In this document: piece after piece, positions 10,201-22,400 of the stretch
Layout of the letters: every line of letters starts with the position of its first letter
Position numbering within the stretch: the first letter of the stretch is position 1
Assembly (NCBI RefSeq): GCF_018691265.1
Contig: NW_024881321.1
Coordinates: forward strand, 18,634,698-18,698,697
Origin: Tyto alba
Lineage: Eukaryota > Chordata > Aves > Strigiformes > Tytonidae
DNA: 64,000 nt
Direction: 5' to 3'
Position numbers and translations under genes: made by a program
The notes under the pieces: generated by a model
Databases searched by the model: none
Seen by the model: the letters and a program-made list of their open reading frames with translations, nothing else
Told to the model about the DNA's origin: nothing

Positions 10201-13200
10201 TTCTAACAATCAAAATTTATTATACAAACATTTTTATATTATTATACAAATATCAATTATTGTTATATCTAACAATGTAAAAGTCATGTTCTATTTAAAG
10301 AGAGAGGTGTAGGCTGAATTATTTTGCTCTATTGTATTTTAAACCATGATTTGGGATGACATCCAAGGCCAGCTGAAACAAGAAAATTTAAGTTGGATGG
10401 ATTTGTCTTCATATTTTAATTAGAGTCCTTTTATATATGGTAAAATTATGTGAGTTTTGAAATGACCACCAAAATGACAACCAAATGTCACAGTACCAGT
10501 TTTGTTGTCACAGTTGCACAATTTCTATAATCCATGCACAGCCATTCATGTTAACATCATTACAAGATGCTGATTTTTTGGGGTGGTTGCAACTTATGAT
10601 ACTATTTTATTTCAGTTTTGAGCATATATGTCATATCAAGAGCCTAATCAAAAGAGGAGGAGTGAGTATATACCATTTAAGATGAGTGCAGAACACGTTT
10701 AATTTAAATAACTTCTGAAGGTCCAAGTGTTAATCCAAATTCCTGATAGGCTTTTCTGGGAGCTGTCTGGATCTGCAGTCATGTTCCAGTTCAGGATGCT
10801 GTTGGAACTTGACCAAGGGTAAAATACCTGCTGAGAAATCTGAAAGGTAAATAAACTGCTTGCAAGTATAAAACATGAAGTGTTGCAAGGAGGGGATGGG
10901 TGGCAGGATCCTCCCATTGTCAGTGAGGCTACAAAAGCTCATTATCAAGTATATGTTTTCATTTAGGGGAAAAATAATGATGTTAAAGGATTGTTCATTA
11001 GTCACTTATTTTGAAATAGAAAGTGCTGCATACTATGAATGGTTGCAGTCATCAGAAATGATCTCATAGTTTATCTGGAAGTGCTGAGAAGGAATGATTT
11101 TACAGCAAAACAAAGCTTCTTTGGAGTCATATGGAAAAGAAGTGCTAAAGAATCAGTCAAAACCCACTTATGTTATAAGCTAAAAACCAATCTAGTGGGA
11201 CATGCCATTGAGATAGGAAAGCTAAGATAAATTTTAGGTGGAGAATGGGGAACTCATTTACCTTAATTCAAGGTAGGTGAGACTGGAGCTCCGGTTGGGG
11301 CTGAATTTTACAACAAAGGCCTTAAAGTACATATAATGTACAGTCATAAAGAGAAAATTATTTATTTCTTTAAAGAGAAAATATTTCTTTATGGTACATG
11401 ACACTGATATTTTTTAGTTTTCTACATATAGAATAAATTTCAACAAGAAATACATAATATGTGTTATACTGCAAATACGTTTATATCATTATATATATAT
11501 AACTACCACCAGATAGGAAGGTGAGTCATTCAGAAGCTAGTATTATCACATCTGAGCAAAAGTTATAGCCATGTGTGTCTTAAAGAATCATCATCATATT
11601 TCACTATCTTAGCTAGTACTGGTGTCTCAGATTTCATGTTCACTGACTCACTGATTCAAACCAAGAGCTCCTATTTCTGAAGAGTGACCTCACTGTCAGG
11701 ATGTGAGGAGGATGGTGGCAAAAAGCGTTTCTTTCAAAGCTGCATTATTTACTTGGCCGAAGATAATTCAGGGTTTATTACACTGCTGAGAAATAAATGA
11801 AAGAGGGATTTTGAATTTAGCAGACTGGCTAGGACCTCAGAGGGCAGAGACTGGTATTACAGTTACTGAATTGCTCATGGGTGTTAAATAGGTATGGGCT
11901 AGTCCTTGGTGCTTATGCATGTCTAATAGTCTTTTGAGATGAGAGATGGTACTGCTTAAGAGAGAAAGCATTATTTTATTCAGTTTTTCTGACTGAAAAT
12001 AGAGATACAGAGAGACGACCTATTATGAACTGAACTCAAGCAGCTTAAAAAGTTACCATTGAGCTGTGTTAGCAGCAGTGTACTCTCCTAAGATCTCTTA
12101 AAGTGAACTAAGGTGGGCTAACTTGAGTAATTAAGAAACTACAATTCAAGTGTATTTTTATACAGCCTTAAACTAACAGCTGAAGGTTGTACCTTTTTAA
12201 ACTATTGGATTTTTTCCTGTAGGATTACATTTGTCGGTCAGTGAACTTTTATTGCATCATTATTATCAAAGAATTATTAATAAAAAAATAGTTAATATCA
12301 AAGAGTACTAACAAAGAGTTATTCAAAACATCTGTCCTAATCCAGTTATTGTAAAGTGATCTTTTTCTTTGGTTGCACAGACACCCTTTTATTGGGAAAT
12401 CTAAATTTTTTCATTTGGAAAAATTGCCTTCTTCCATTTTCATTCAATGTGATTGATTCATTCGTTACAGCTAGCTTGGCTGCCTTGGCAACACTGTGTA
12501 GTAATATCAATATACTTTCCAAAATAAAAGTATTAACAATTTTTTTGTAAGTTCTTCAGACATCACAAAGAAATAAATAATATGCATGGTAAAGCAAAAC
12601 AAAATACAGAAAATTGTCAATTTCTTATGATAAGAAACTTTGCCTTCATTATAAAATATGTTTAAAGGTCAGTATTAAATTCAGTGATACTAAATTTTGG
12701 GTTCTGAACATTATCAAATCAGAACATTTTATACAAACAATGTCAGTATTTAAGATTAAAAAAACCCCAAGAAACAGGAAAATTCTTTTGCAAAATTCAT
12801 TCATTGGTCAGAACTGATTAAAGTTGCTGGTTTAAAGTTCCTACATTTTAATTAATCCAAATTATGTAAAAATTAAAAATGCATTGGTTATAAATAAAAC
12901 AGCTTGCTTAATTTTAGTGTTAACTCATTTAATAGAATGCTTTATATTCTTTGTTCTTTTTCTCCCTGCAGTTCTATTTACTTTCTATTTCTCCTCTCTC
13001 CTCTCCCTCTTTGTGATTTTTTTTTTTATTTTTGCTTTCCATCACTGTTTCTGACTTGTCCCATTTCCACGTTCAGAGCCTATTCTTGACCATGTATATC
13101 TTGACCATGTATATCTTCCATATAACTTTAATGTTATGTAAAAAAGAAAATTTTCCCCTCTTTAATACTTATTTTTTTAATTTTGTGTTTCTGATAGCTG

Positions 13201-13243
13201 GTATTCTACCAGATGCTGGCTGTGTTTCAATACCATCTGAAAT
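7226..13243. other. unique AT-rich non-coding DNA
   Basis: About 6 kb without recognisable genes or young repeats. ORFs are all below about 95 codons, overlap on both strands and show no domain motifs. A (TA)n-like run is at about 11488-11502. A TATAGAAACGTAGACTTGG stretch at about 8504 is faintly like the 3' end of an old CR1 on the minus strand, but this is too weak to call. Confidence 0.55.
13085..13114 (+). repeat. tandem duplication, 2 x 15 bp
   Basis: The 15-mer CTTGACCATGTATAT occurs twice in exact tandem (13085-13099 and 13100-13114), a recent local slippage duplication. Confidence 0.85.
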
Positions 13244-13663
13244 CAGAGAATCATAGAATGTTTTGGGTTGGAAGGGACCTTAAAGACCATCTAGTTCCAA
13301 CCCCATCGCCACGGGCAGGGCCCCCTTCCCCCAGCCCAGGGTGGTCCCAGCCCCATCCAACCTGGCCTTGAACCCTTCCAGGGAGGGGGCAGCCACAGCT
13401 GCTCTGGGCACCCCGGGCCAGTGTCCCACCACCCTCACGGTAATTTCTTCTTAATATCTAATCTAAATCTACCTTCTTTCAGTTTAAAACCAGTACCCCT
13501 CATCCTATCCCTACCCTCCCTGATAAAGAGTCCCTCCCCATCTTTCCTTTAAGCACTGGAAGGCCACTCTAAGGTCTCCCCTGAGCCTTCTCTTCTCCAG
13601 GCTGAACAACCCCAGCTCTCTCACCCTGTCCTCACAGGAGAGGTGTTCCAGATCCCTGATCAT
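13244..13663 (-). mobile_element. 5'-truncated CR1 3' end (copy D)
   Basis: Read on the minus strand, this is the last roughly 420 bp of an avian CR1: the end of ORF2 ([14 protein letters not shown] and PSLEGFKARLDG-type regions) and the short 3' UTR ending in an ATTCTATGATTCTCTGA-like repeat at 13244-13260. The 5' break is near 13663 within ORF2. The sequence is moderately close to the usual avian CR1 3' end and lacks the special changes shared by copies A and B. No target duplication is evident, which is normal for CR1. Confidence 0.93.
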
Positions 13664-14693
13664 AAAAGGGATGTTTTATTATCAGCATATGTTTTTTTGA
13701 ACTTTCGCATGGAAATTAGGTTTTTATTTCTGTTGCCTCTGTTTTCAGCAGTCTCATCTTATTCTTTATATTTTCTCACATTCTAAGTTAACGATGAAAT
13801 TTTATGCACATTCATAAATTCAAGTTAAGAAATACAGATTTTATGTATGGAATATAATAGATGTTCCCACTTACTTTTCACCTGCTTACCGTGTTCTGAG
13901 TGGAACTAGGTCATAATGTTATTGTAAGACTTAGACATCTGTGTCCTGCAACTTCAAATATTTGATTTATTTGAAAATTAATATTGTTATTTCCTCACAA
14001 TTTGTGGGAAGTTGGAATACTACTGTATGTTTGTTCTTTTCATAGATAATGCAGAAATAAAGTTGTTGTGCAGAACTTAAGCAAAACTCTAAAAAACCCC
14101 CCCTAAATTACATGAATACGATAGACTAGACAAATAAAATTATGAGCAATTAAAGTGCCTGAAAAACACTTATATTCAATGTTTTCATTTTTTTACTACA
14201 AAATTCAAATTCTAAATTACTGTATATGCAGCTATAAAGCCCATTCACAGGAACGTAAGATATTGAACCATTGGTAATTAACATATTCCCTAGTTTGTTT
14301 TAATAATGCAACAGAATACCTTTGGTCTTGCATCATCTAATTATATGATAGAATTGCGTCAGGTCTGTACTTTCATACTAGATCAGGATGAGAACATAAA
14401 CTAATAAAAGTATAGTAACTTTCAATTCTATTTTTATTTCTACAGACAAACATGGAAATTGATTGCAACATAATTTTACTTAGATAAAATTACAAGCAAA
14501 TCAGTGCTTTTCAGAAAATGTTATATGTCATAGCAATATTAGAATAAAGGATCTGCATTTTAATTACAGATAACCTGAAAAATGTCACTGTTGTCTTTAT
14601 TAGTCACTTTGGTTTTGCAGCAATAAGAAATTACTGGTGAATGAAATGGGGGTGACAGGCCCTGGAAATGAATCAGTTTTATAGATCCTTGAC
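13664..14693. other. AT-rich spacer
   Basis: Unique sequence; no supported feature. Confidence 0.5.
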
Positions 14694-14760
14694 TCATAGA
14701 AATTAGAGATGGAAAAGACCTTGCATGATGAATCATCTAGTATAGTTTGCTGTCCATTGG
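14694..14760 (-). mobile_element. possible ancient CR1-like 3' end
   Basis: The plus strand reads CATAGAAATTAGAGATGGAA...GACC...ATCATCTAGT. This follows the pattern of an old amniote CR1 3' end in reverse orientation (TCATAGAAT...GGAA-GGACCT...ATCATCTAGTCC). It is short and diverged, so the call rests on pattern recall alone. Confidence 0.4.
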
Positions 14761-17499
14761 AACATTTGTTTAGTATTTTATGTTGCATCATTTTAGTGTG
14801 TTAAGTGAAAGAACTTATACCTGGTTCCCTTGGGAGATTATTTCAGTCTAAGAGATTTCATTGGGCCTAATACTGCTTGTTTTGTTTACACATATAATAC
14901 CAATTAAATTAATACAACAACATATATTTGTTACCAAGGAGTTTTTCATGACATTGACTGTCATTGCTAATTTTTCAGTTTCAGCTATTTTTCTTAATCA
15001 TGCTTGCAAATGGAGATATGCTCTGTTACCACTCAGTGGGCTTTTCCCTCTACACAAAAAATTATTTAGGCACCTTTTGATTTTTCATGACCTTTAGAGG
15101 GTAGATAACTTACTGTTATTTCCCATGGAACTATATAGAAGCTGAATATACAAAAGTTACTAGCTTTGAATCTATTCACTTTATTTCTGTCCCTTCTTGT
15201 TTTTTGTTTGTGTTTTTTTTTTTTTTTTTTTTTTTCTCTAATTTTCCTTCTCTTAACATTTCTTAACAAGTTATCAAGAAATACCTGATTACTTTTTGGT
15301 GTCAATATGGCTCATGTGTATACAGCTTAGAAGCAGTGCCTGAGTAGGTGTAATAGTGTGGATGTACTCAATTTGACTTGAGCTGTGAGAGAAAATAAAT
15401 CTGTCTTTAATATTTTCATTTTTCACACATTCATTCTTAATTTTCCATCTAGTTTTCTTTTTATGCCTCCCCTAGAACCGTTGCTGGTTTATATCTTTCT
15501 CTTTGCTCTCTTCCTCAGCAAAATTTTCTGATGTCAGTATACTGCAGCAGCAGAGAGACAAGGAAAATATTGCAATAAGGCTACCTACCTACTATTTAAA
15601 GTTGATACCAATATTGACCTCAACAGCTTTGGGAAGATGTACCTGGATGACATAGTAAGAGGTGTAAACTCAAGTGAAATAATTGTGGAATAGTGTGAAA
15701 TAATTTCTGAGAATGACTTGAATTTGTGGAAAGATCATGGATGATGGTGACCATAGAAGTGAACTATTTTAAAAATACAATAGAGAAAAAAACATACTTT
15801 GAGTTTGGGTTGCTAACAGAGAAAGCTAATGAAAGGAGTTGGACAAATAAACTCTAGAAAAAAAAAGTTTCCATTCTTATAATCAAGAAATACTAATTTG
15901 TTTAAATGTGTTTTTTTTTAAAAAAATAATTTCTATTAGTATTCTATGAACGGATATAATCTGTCAGAAATGCATTTGGAAAGGAAAATGCCATGGACAT
16001 ATGTCATGCAAAAATCTAAGAATGACAGTCTTTGGACTGAGTATGTGGTCATCCTGAGAGCTTTTTGAGGGTTTACTAATGATATTAACAAGATAATACT
16101 CTAAAAATAGATAATTTAAAGAAATCAGACTGATGAACATCAGCTGAAAATCTGAATGAGTATATGTCACTCCAGTAAGTCCGAGGAAAAGTCACAAAAA
16201 ATCAAGGGCTAGTTTTAATCATCTGGGAGGAAGAGGCACAATCTTGAGGTAAGAGTTCTTGAATAAATCATGTACTATGAGTGGTTACAAACATAACAGA
16301 ACAAGGAAGTTAGATCCCATTTGTGTTACTGAGTACATTTATCTGCATCAGATAAAATGAAGAGAATAAATGTGATTAAGAGTGGGATGGAGCAGACAGG
16401 CAGGTAAAATTTTTCAAATTAAGTAGGAAATAGTGCTTTTGCAAGGGAGAAGGGAGAAGATAATGTGTAGGAACCACAGACTAATAGTGGTGGGAAAACA
16501 GATGAATTAATTTACCCAAGGTCCTGGCTTTGATTTACAGGACTCGGAACCAGGGTGGATACATCTGCTTCCAGACCTTCTTAGGAAGCAGATGAAAGTG
16601 TATCCACTATTGTGAAATCTTGATAACTGGATAGACATGGAAACATCCAATGGTGGAGAACACAGAAAGGAACAGAAGGGATAGGTAGTGCTGACCAAGA
16701 TAGGTGGACTGGGATAACTTTGGAATGGAAACTGGCTGCTGGTTCTCTCTTCATTGCCCTGCAACCAATCGAGCATTTTTCTAGACCAAAAACTGATTCA
16801 CTGCCCTGTGAATGAGTGAGGAACTAACCTTATTCATGAATGCTGAGGAACTGTATGTCCAAAATGTCTATAAATTAATGATTACCACTTTCAAGAGGAA
16901 AAGTATTGGGAGTATTCAGTGACACACTTTTGAAGATACTGAAGATAGCCATTTGCTCAGCCGAGCTAACAGCTAGGGCCTGTGTTGCCTTCCAGGAGAC
17001 AGAACCCATGAAGCTAAGAAAAAGGTGATTATCACGGGTCATAGGCTGTAAGGATGTTGCTAGGAGTGATCTTAGGCAGCTAAGTGGCTACATAGCTCTT
17101 GGAGAAAAAGTGAAAGCTCAGCTGGAGTTCCCTTCAGTGCTCCTTGCTATTGATAACAGTCCACATAGATATAGATAAATTAAATAGAAACACGTGGCTG
17201 CAGACTTGTAAGCAGAGTGACTTTGTCTTCATTGCCCATGGGTTGTGCTCTAAAAAGGACAACTGAACAGAAGTAGGGTTCATTTATTCCACTGGGGTTT
17301 TCAGTCAGGTGATACTGAAGATGAGGGAATGTTCTTTATACTGTGGAAGTGGAGAATTTTAGATTAGATTAGCAAATGATGGCAGCATAAATTTACAGGT
17401 CAGAATTAAAGGCCTAAAACTGAAAAGATGAAAGTTTCTATGATATAATGGTGATAAAAAGAATAAAACTGTTTAGTAAACATTTTAGGTGTATCATCT
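14761..17499. other. mostly unique non-coding DNA
   Basis: No gene is visible. The last kilobase (about 16500-17499) has a composition and ORF-fragment pattern that could be the 5' part of the ancient LINE at 17500-19400, but no motif is clear enough to extend the call. Confidence 0.45.
15213..15235 (+). repeat. T23 homopolymer
   Basis: A run of 23 T. It is not attached to a recognisable retrocopy on either strand. Confidence 0.9.
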
Positions 17500-19400
17500 A
17501 ATACAGTAGATTAGATTAAGATGAGTAATGCAAATGATGGGCTTGTCATCTTAGTACACAAGTGAAATAATGATTTAATTTGTATTACAGAAACTTCGTT
17601 CACAGGATTAGAATATTGATATAGGAAAGTACAGTTTAATTGTGAATGGAAAAGAATGATGTTACCTTTCATATCAAAAATATATAGAAAGGCATTTGAG
17701 CCCCCAAAATGGTCATAGACAGACATGTTGAATTTACTTGGCTAATGACAAGAGGTTATTAACTGTTGTTCTCAGGGTCTTCTGTAGAAAATAAAACCAT
17801 GTGTCAGATGTTGTGGCTTTTTAAGGGTAACTAACAATTGAAACCAGGAGTTTGCATCAGTGGAAAACCTCCAGCTCTTCAATCTTCAGCTTGCAAAGGA
17901 ATAGAGCAGATGGGTTAAGGTAAAGTGATGGAGAGTAAGACTCTTTTGAATTTAGTTATGGACAATTAGGAAGACCTTACTGTGAAAGTGAAAGTAGATG
18001 GATAAGGGTTAATATGAAATAATGAGTTTTAAAGTTCTTTACCCTTAAGATGGCAAAAACAACTACTGTGGATGGCTTTCAGGAAAGCATACTTCAATGA
18101 ACTCAGATATAACTGATAACTGAGAACCCATAGGAAGTGGATTTAAAGGAAGAAAGACCACAAAGTTCAATAGAATCTTAAAAGCCATATTTGGGTCAAA
18201 ATCATAAAACTCAGTGCAAAGAAAGGCTAGGAAGTATGCTAAACAATGAGTTTAACTTAGATATGAACTCTTCAGCAAACTCAAACAGCAGAAGGGATTT
18301 CTCAGAAATTATTAATATAAGAGAATAGCATGAACTTATGGAGACAAAATCACAGAAATATAAAATGAGAAACAGTTATTAGGAGGCATAAAATATTCTG
18401 TAAGCATACTGGTATTTAGAAGAGTAAAGAAAGATCTCTACACAAAAGGAAAGGATATCCAGTAGTTCCAATAGTGGAATATCCTGATATCCTGAGAACT
18501 CTGGAGTGTTTAAGGTCTTTTTTTTTTTTTTTTTTCATTCTTCACTAAAAATCCTAATTGGTTAGCACAATTAACACATATGGAAATAGAGCTAAGAATC
18601 ATTGTAGTATAAGAGAAAGATGAGGGGAGAGACTCATGAAATGTTTTCAAATCTGCTCAGCCAAGTAAAATTCACAGTAGGAGATTCAGCAAACTGAATG
18701 AGACCAAGGCTGTTAGCATTTATATCTGAGAACTCATGCAGAATGGATGAAGTTCCAAAGACTGTAAAAGGGCAAAACCAGCACTAATCCTTGAAAACCA
18801 GGGGGAAGGAAGTAGACAAGAAAACTATATACCATTTAGCCTAACTTAAATTCGTGTAAAAGTACCATAACAAATAAACTCATTGAAAGCAAAATGAAAA
18901 ATAAAAACCCTCATCAATTTGTCCATTACAGATCATGCCAAACCAAATTATTTCTCTTTATGACAGAGTAACAGGCTGATGGAGAAAGAAGCAGCAGATA
19001 TGATTTATTTTGACCACTGAAAGGCTTCAGGCACCATTTCACATAGTTTCACTCGGAAGCTAGGGATCTAGACAATCCCACTGTAGGTGGATTAACAGGT
19101 AGGTGCAAAAATAAAGCTCAGAATAATTGTTTCGATGTCTTGCTGTCAAGCTGTAGGGATATATCAATAAGGGTTGCACAAAGGCCTGTACTAAGCTGGA
19201 CAGTACTTAATGCTACCGTTAATATCTTGGATCAAGGACTGGCTGCAAGCACTAAAGATATCAGGATTTTCATTCAAAGTGTTCCTGACTGACAGGAGTC
19301 AGTCAGACTGAAATAGTTATGTTTGAATTATATAATGACAAGTGAAATGTTTTACACATTGGTAGAAGAAATCAAGTGCAGAAGTATATAGTGGAGAGGG
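17500..19400 (+). mobile_element. ancient, highly decayed CR1-like LINE (endonuclease and RT remnants)
   Basis: Several pieces appear in CR1 order on the plus strand. At 17572-17595 the frame reads DLICITET, matching the ITET motif of the CR1 apurinic-type endonuclease. The segment around 18540-18760 resembles the linker before RT. Near 18820-18850 there is a trace of the NYRP-type finger block. At 18930-18990 the reading CQTKLF.LFMTE followed by GERSSRYDLF resembles the CR1 CQTNLISFYDRVTG segment, and GTISHS-like residues follow near 19030. Stops and frameshifts occur every few dozen bases, so this is a very old insertion. The family could be an older CR1 lineage rather than the modern avian ones. 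A profile search would decide. Confidence 0.5.
18518..18535 (+). repeat. T18 homopolymer
   Basis: A run of 18 T inside the ancient LINE remnant; it probably expanded after insertion. Confidence 0.9.
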
Positions 19401-22400
19401 CTGGCATGGCCGTCATTTTTTGTATGAAGGAACTGGTTTCCTGATTACAAACCAAATGTGACTTAAAATCATATTTTATCTGTTCATTAATTTCTAAGGC
19501 AATCATGTTAGTGGATGATATCCATGGTCAGAGAAACGTATCTCCCTGTGTCCAGGCTTTTACTCAGATGTACCTCCTCTTCTCTTCTTGTGATTATTTT
19601 GTCATTTAGCAGTGGATGGTCCATCTCTGATTTTATCATCTGATACATACTGTAAACTTCATCTATCTTTTCTCCAAAACTATGATGCAAAGTCTTTTAG
19701 TCTCAGATGGCCCTTCTTCAGCAGCCAAGAAAGTTAGCATGTGTCAGAAATTCAACTCCCTGTTTATTTCTGGTTGATAGCTACTCTGATCTTCAAGGTG
19801 CTTAACTGACAATACTTCTGAAGTACTGCTGTGTATATTACCACTTCCTGTCTCTAGGATAGTGGGGCCACTCCCTTGTCATAGATGTAGTGGAATGAAT
19901 TAGGTTTAGGTGATTATTTCTTGGTACACAGGAAAGGATTAGGCAGTTGTTTGAGGTCAGATCCAGGGCTGACACCTATATACAGTTCTAGACCACCCTC
20001 TTAAAAATATATTTGTATAAATAACTGAATATCTGCATATATAAGTAATTATTCATATGGTTTAGAAATTTGTACAATTTCCAGACATACATGTATTTAC
20101 ATTTTCATATATGTGGCATATGCACTGATCAAAATGGAGGAATTGGGTATCTTTAAGTGTCTGAACTGACTGAAATCCGCAGAGTTCTTTAGCAACACTA
20201 AGCAAATTAATGACATTTAAGAAGATTATCCAGAAAAATGCCTAGGGATTGAGACCTGTTGCATTGCAGAGATGGTTGACATTCTTAAATTAGACTAGAC
20301 AGAATATTAAAAAAACATTTTAGTGAATTGTTGAAAGTATCAGTGTTAAGTCCATAACATATAAAGATGTAAGGCAAAACTCTTTAGTGAAAGGGTATGA
20401 GGGTCCTATGAAGTTACTCAGCTGTCATAGAAGTAATGAAAGTGGTTTTGTGCTACAGATGAGCTTTCACATAAGACGACGGAGTGCCTATGATCTCAGA
20501 TGAACAGACTTAAAATTAGGCTAGATTTTTTATCTATTTCTGAAATTAAAAGCCTGGTCTTATGAATGTTTTCATGTATTTAAATGTGAGGCCCCTGCTA
20601 TCATAAGCACTATTACTTGTTGAGTTCTGGTAAGATTTCTTCCTGCAAAAAATTAGAGTACTACACTGTGAGTCACACAAGAGCCTGGTGACTGTGAAAT
20701 ATTTAGTATGATTAGCTCTGTATACAATGACATAAATATGCAGGTGTTCTGCACACAAATTATTTATATTGTTTTAAGGCAAGTATGAGGTATTCGCACT
20801 TTCTTAATTAGAGCAGAGACTGTAATTACATAATTCATCTTGATTTTAAATGGTCAATACAAGACTCTGGGAAATTTTACTGAACCCTCTTCAGAAATGT
20901 TTGCACTGCCTTAGTGTTGGAAGATATTGTAGACAGTGTGGGATATTCAAACAAAGTATAGTTTAGACAAAGATTTAGTGAGGTGGACTATATGTTGTTT
21001 TAGCTTTTATTGAGGCTTTTAGATTATAAAGATCTATAAAGATTAGCCTATCTAAATAACAACCTATTTCTTGGTTTCATATTAATAGTTAATCCAAAGG
21101 CAACAATACTGAATCATGATTGTATAAAATACATGCATTTGTAACTATGATTGAATGAAATGCATGTAATCTGGTTTGTCCCACTGATTTTCTTTGTAAA
21201 CTTGTCTTAGATAAACTACAAATGGCAGATTTTTAAATGAATAAGACCTTTCCTAAATAATGGCATCATAAGTGGGATCATATGCACAACATGGAAATCT
21301 CATAATTCTGCCATTTTTTTTATACCTAACTTCTGTGTATAGCTACTAATATTTTTTTCTGTGTTGTCTGCCCATAGAGTTGAAACTAGTAAAAAAAAAA
21401 AAAAAAAAGAAGATTGACAAATGATCTACAGACTACTTTCATTAGTAAAGTCTCTGAAGCACAAGTTCAGCATTTGACAGGTCAGAGGTCAGTAACTCTT
21501 CTGATTTTTAGAATATGATGTATGAAAAATGATGGTCGATTGACTTTTTTGTTCTTTATGAACTTTCTGCTACTGTATTTTTTGAAAGGTCTGAAGAGAA
21601 AATAAGTTTGCTTTCCTTACAATGAAAATATTCTAAATATAAACATAAATATTATATGTACAGATATAATACTTTTAAGTAATAATCAGTGCCAAGGACA
21701 ATCAGGACTGTGCATTGTCCCATAACTTGCCCAGCTCCTAATAGGAATTGGTTGAAATGTAGGCTCAAGAGATGATCCAAGAGCTCTTTAAGGATCATGA
21801 TACCTAGAATTTGCAAGGTGTCTCTGCCTTTAAGCTCCCTAACTATTTAATTGAGATACTAGACAGTGAAGTGGCTAAACTCTAAGTCCCTTAGGGGGAC
21901 GTAATCATCCAAGCATTTTAGTCAGCCATAACCTGTGCAAATTGCACGGACATGTACAAAGGCCAATGTTTCAGTTCTCAAAAAACATGATGAGCACAAC
22001 AGTACTTTTTTTTTTTTTTTTCCCCATAGCCTCATCACTGCAACACATATGAAAGACATGGGAAACCTGAGTTCATATCATGTGCAGCCTGAAGTGATTC
22101 AGAGGCACAGACCTGCTTTCACCAGAACACCTTCACCGATATCAGAGCATCTTAGTTTGTCCAGGGAACGGTGTCTCCATTCTTTTTTCCTGAAACCAGG
22201 ATACATTGCAGCCACAAATTGAAAATGGAAATATAGAAGATGACAACTCAGTAATTCAGTGACTGAGGTTTTCAGCTGAGTAGAGGGACCTGTGCAGTAT
22301 TTTAATCAAAGACTTATCTAAGGAAAACCGTATGGATTGTTAAGTTCTTATGACAAAGAGAAGCTTCACTGGCATGTTTTAAAAGCTACCTAATTAGTTG

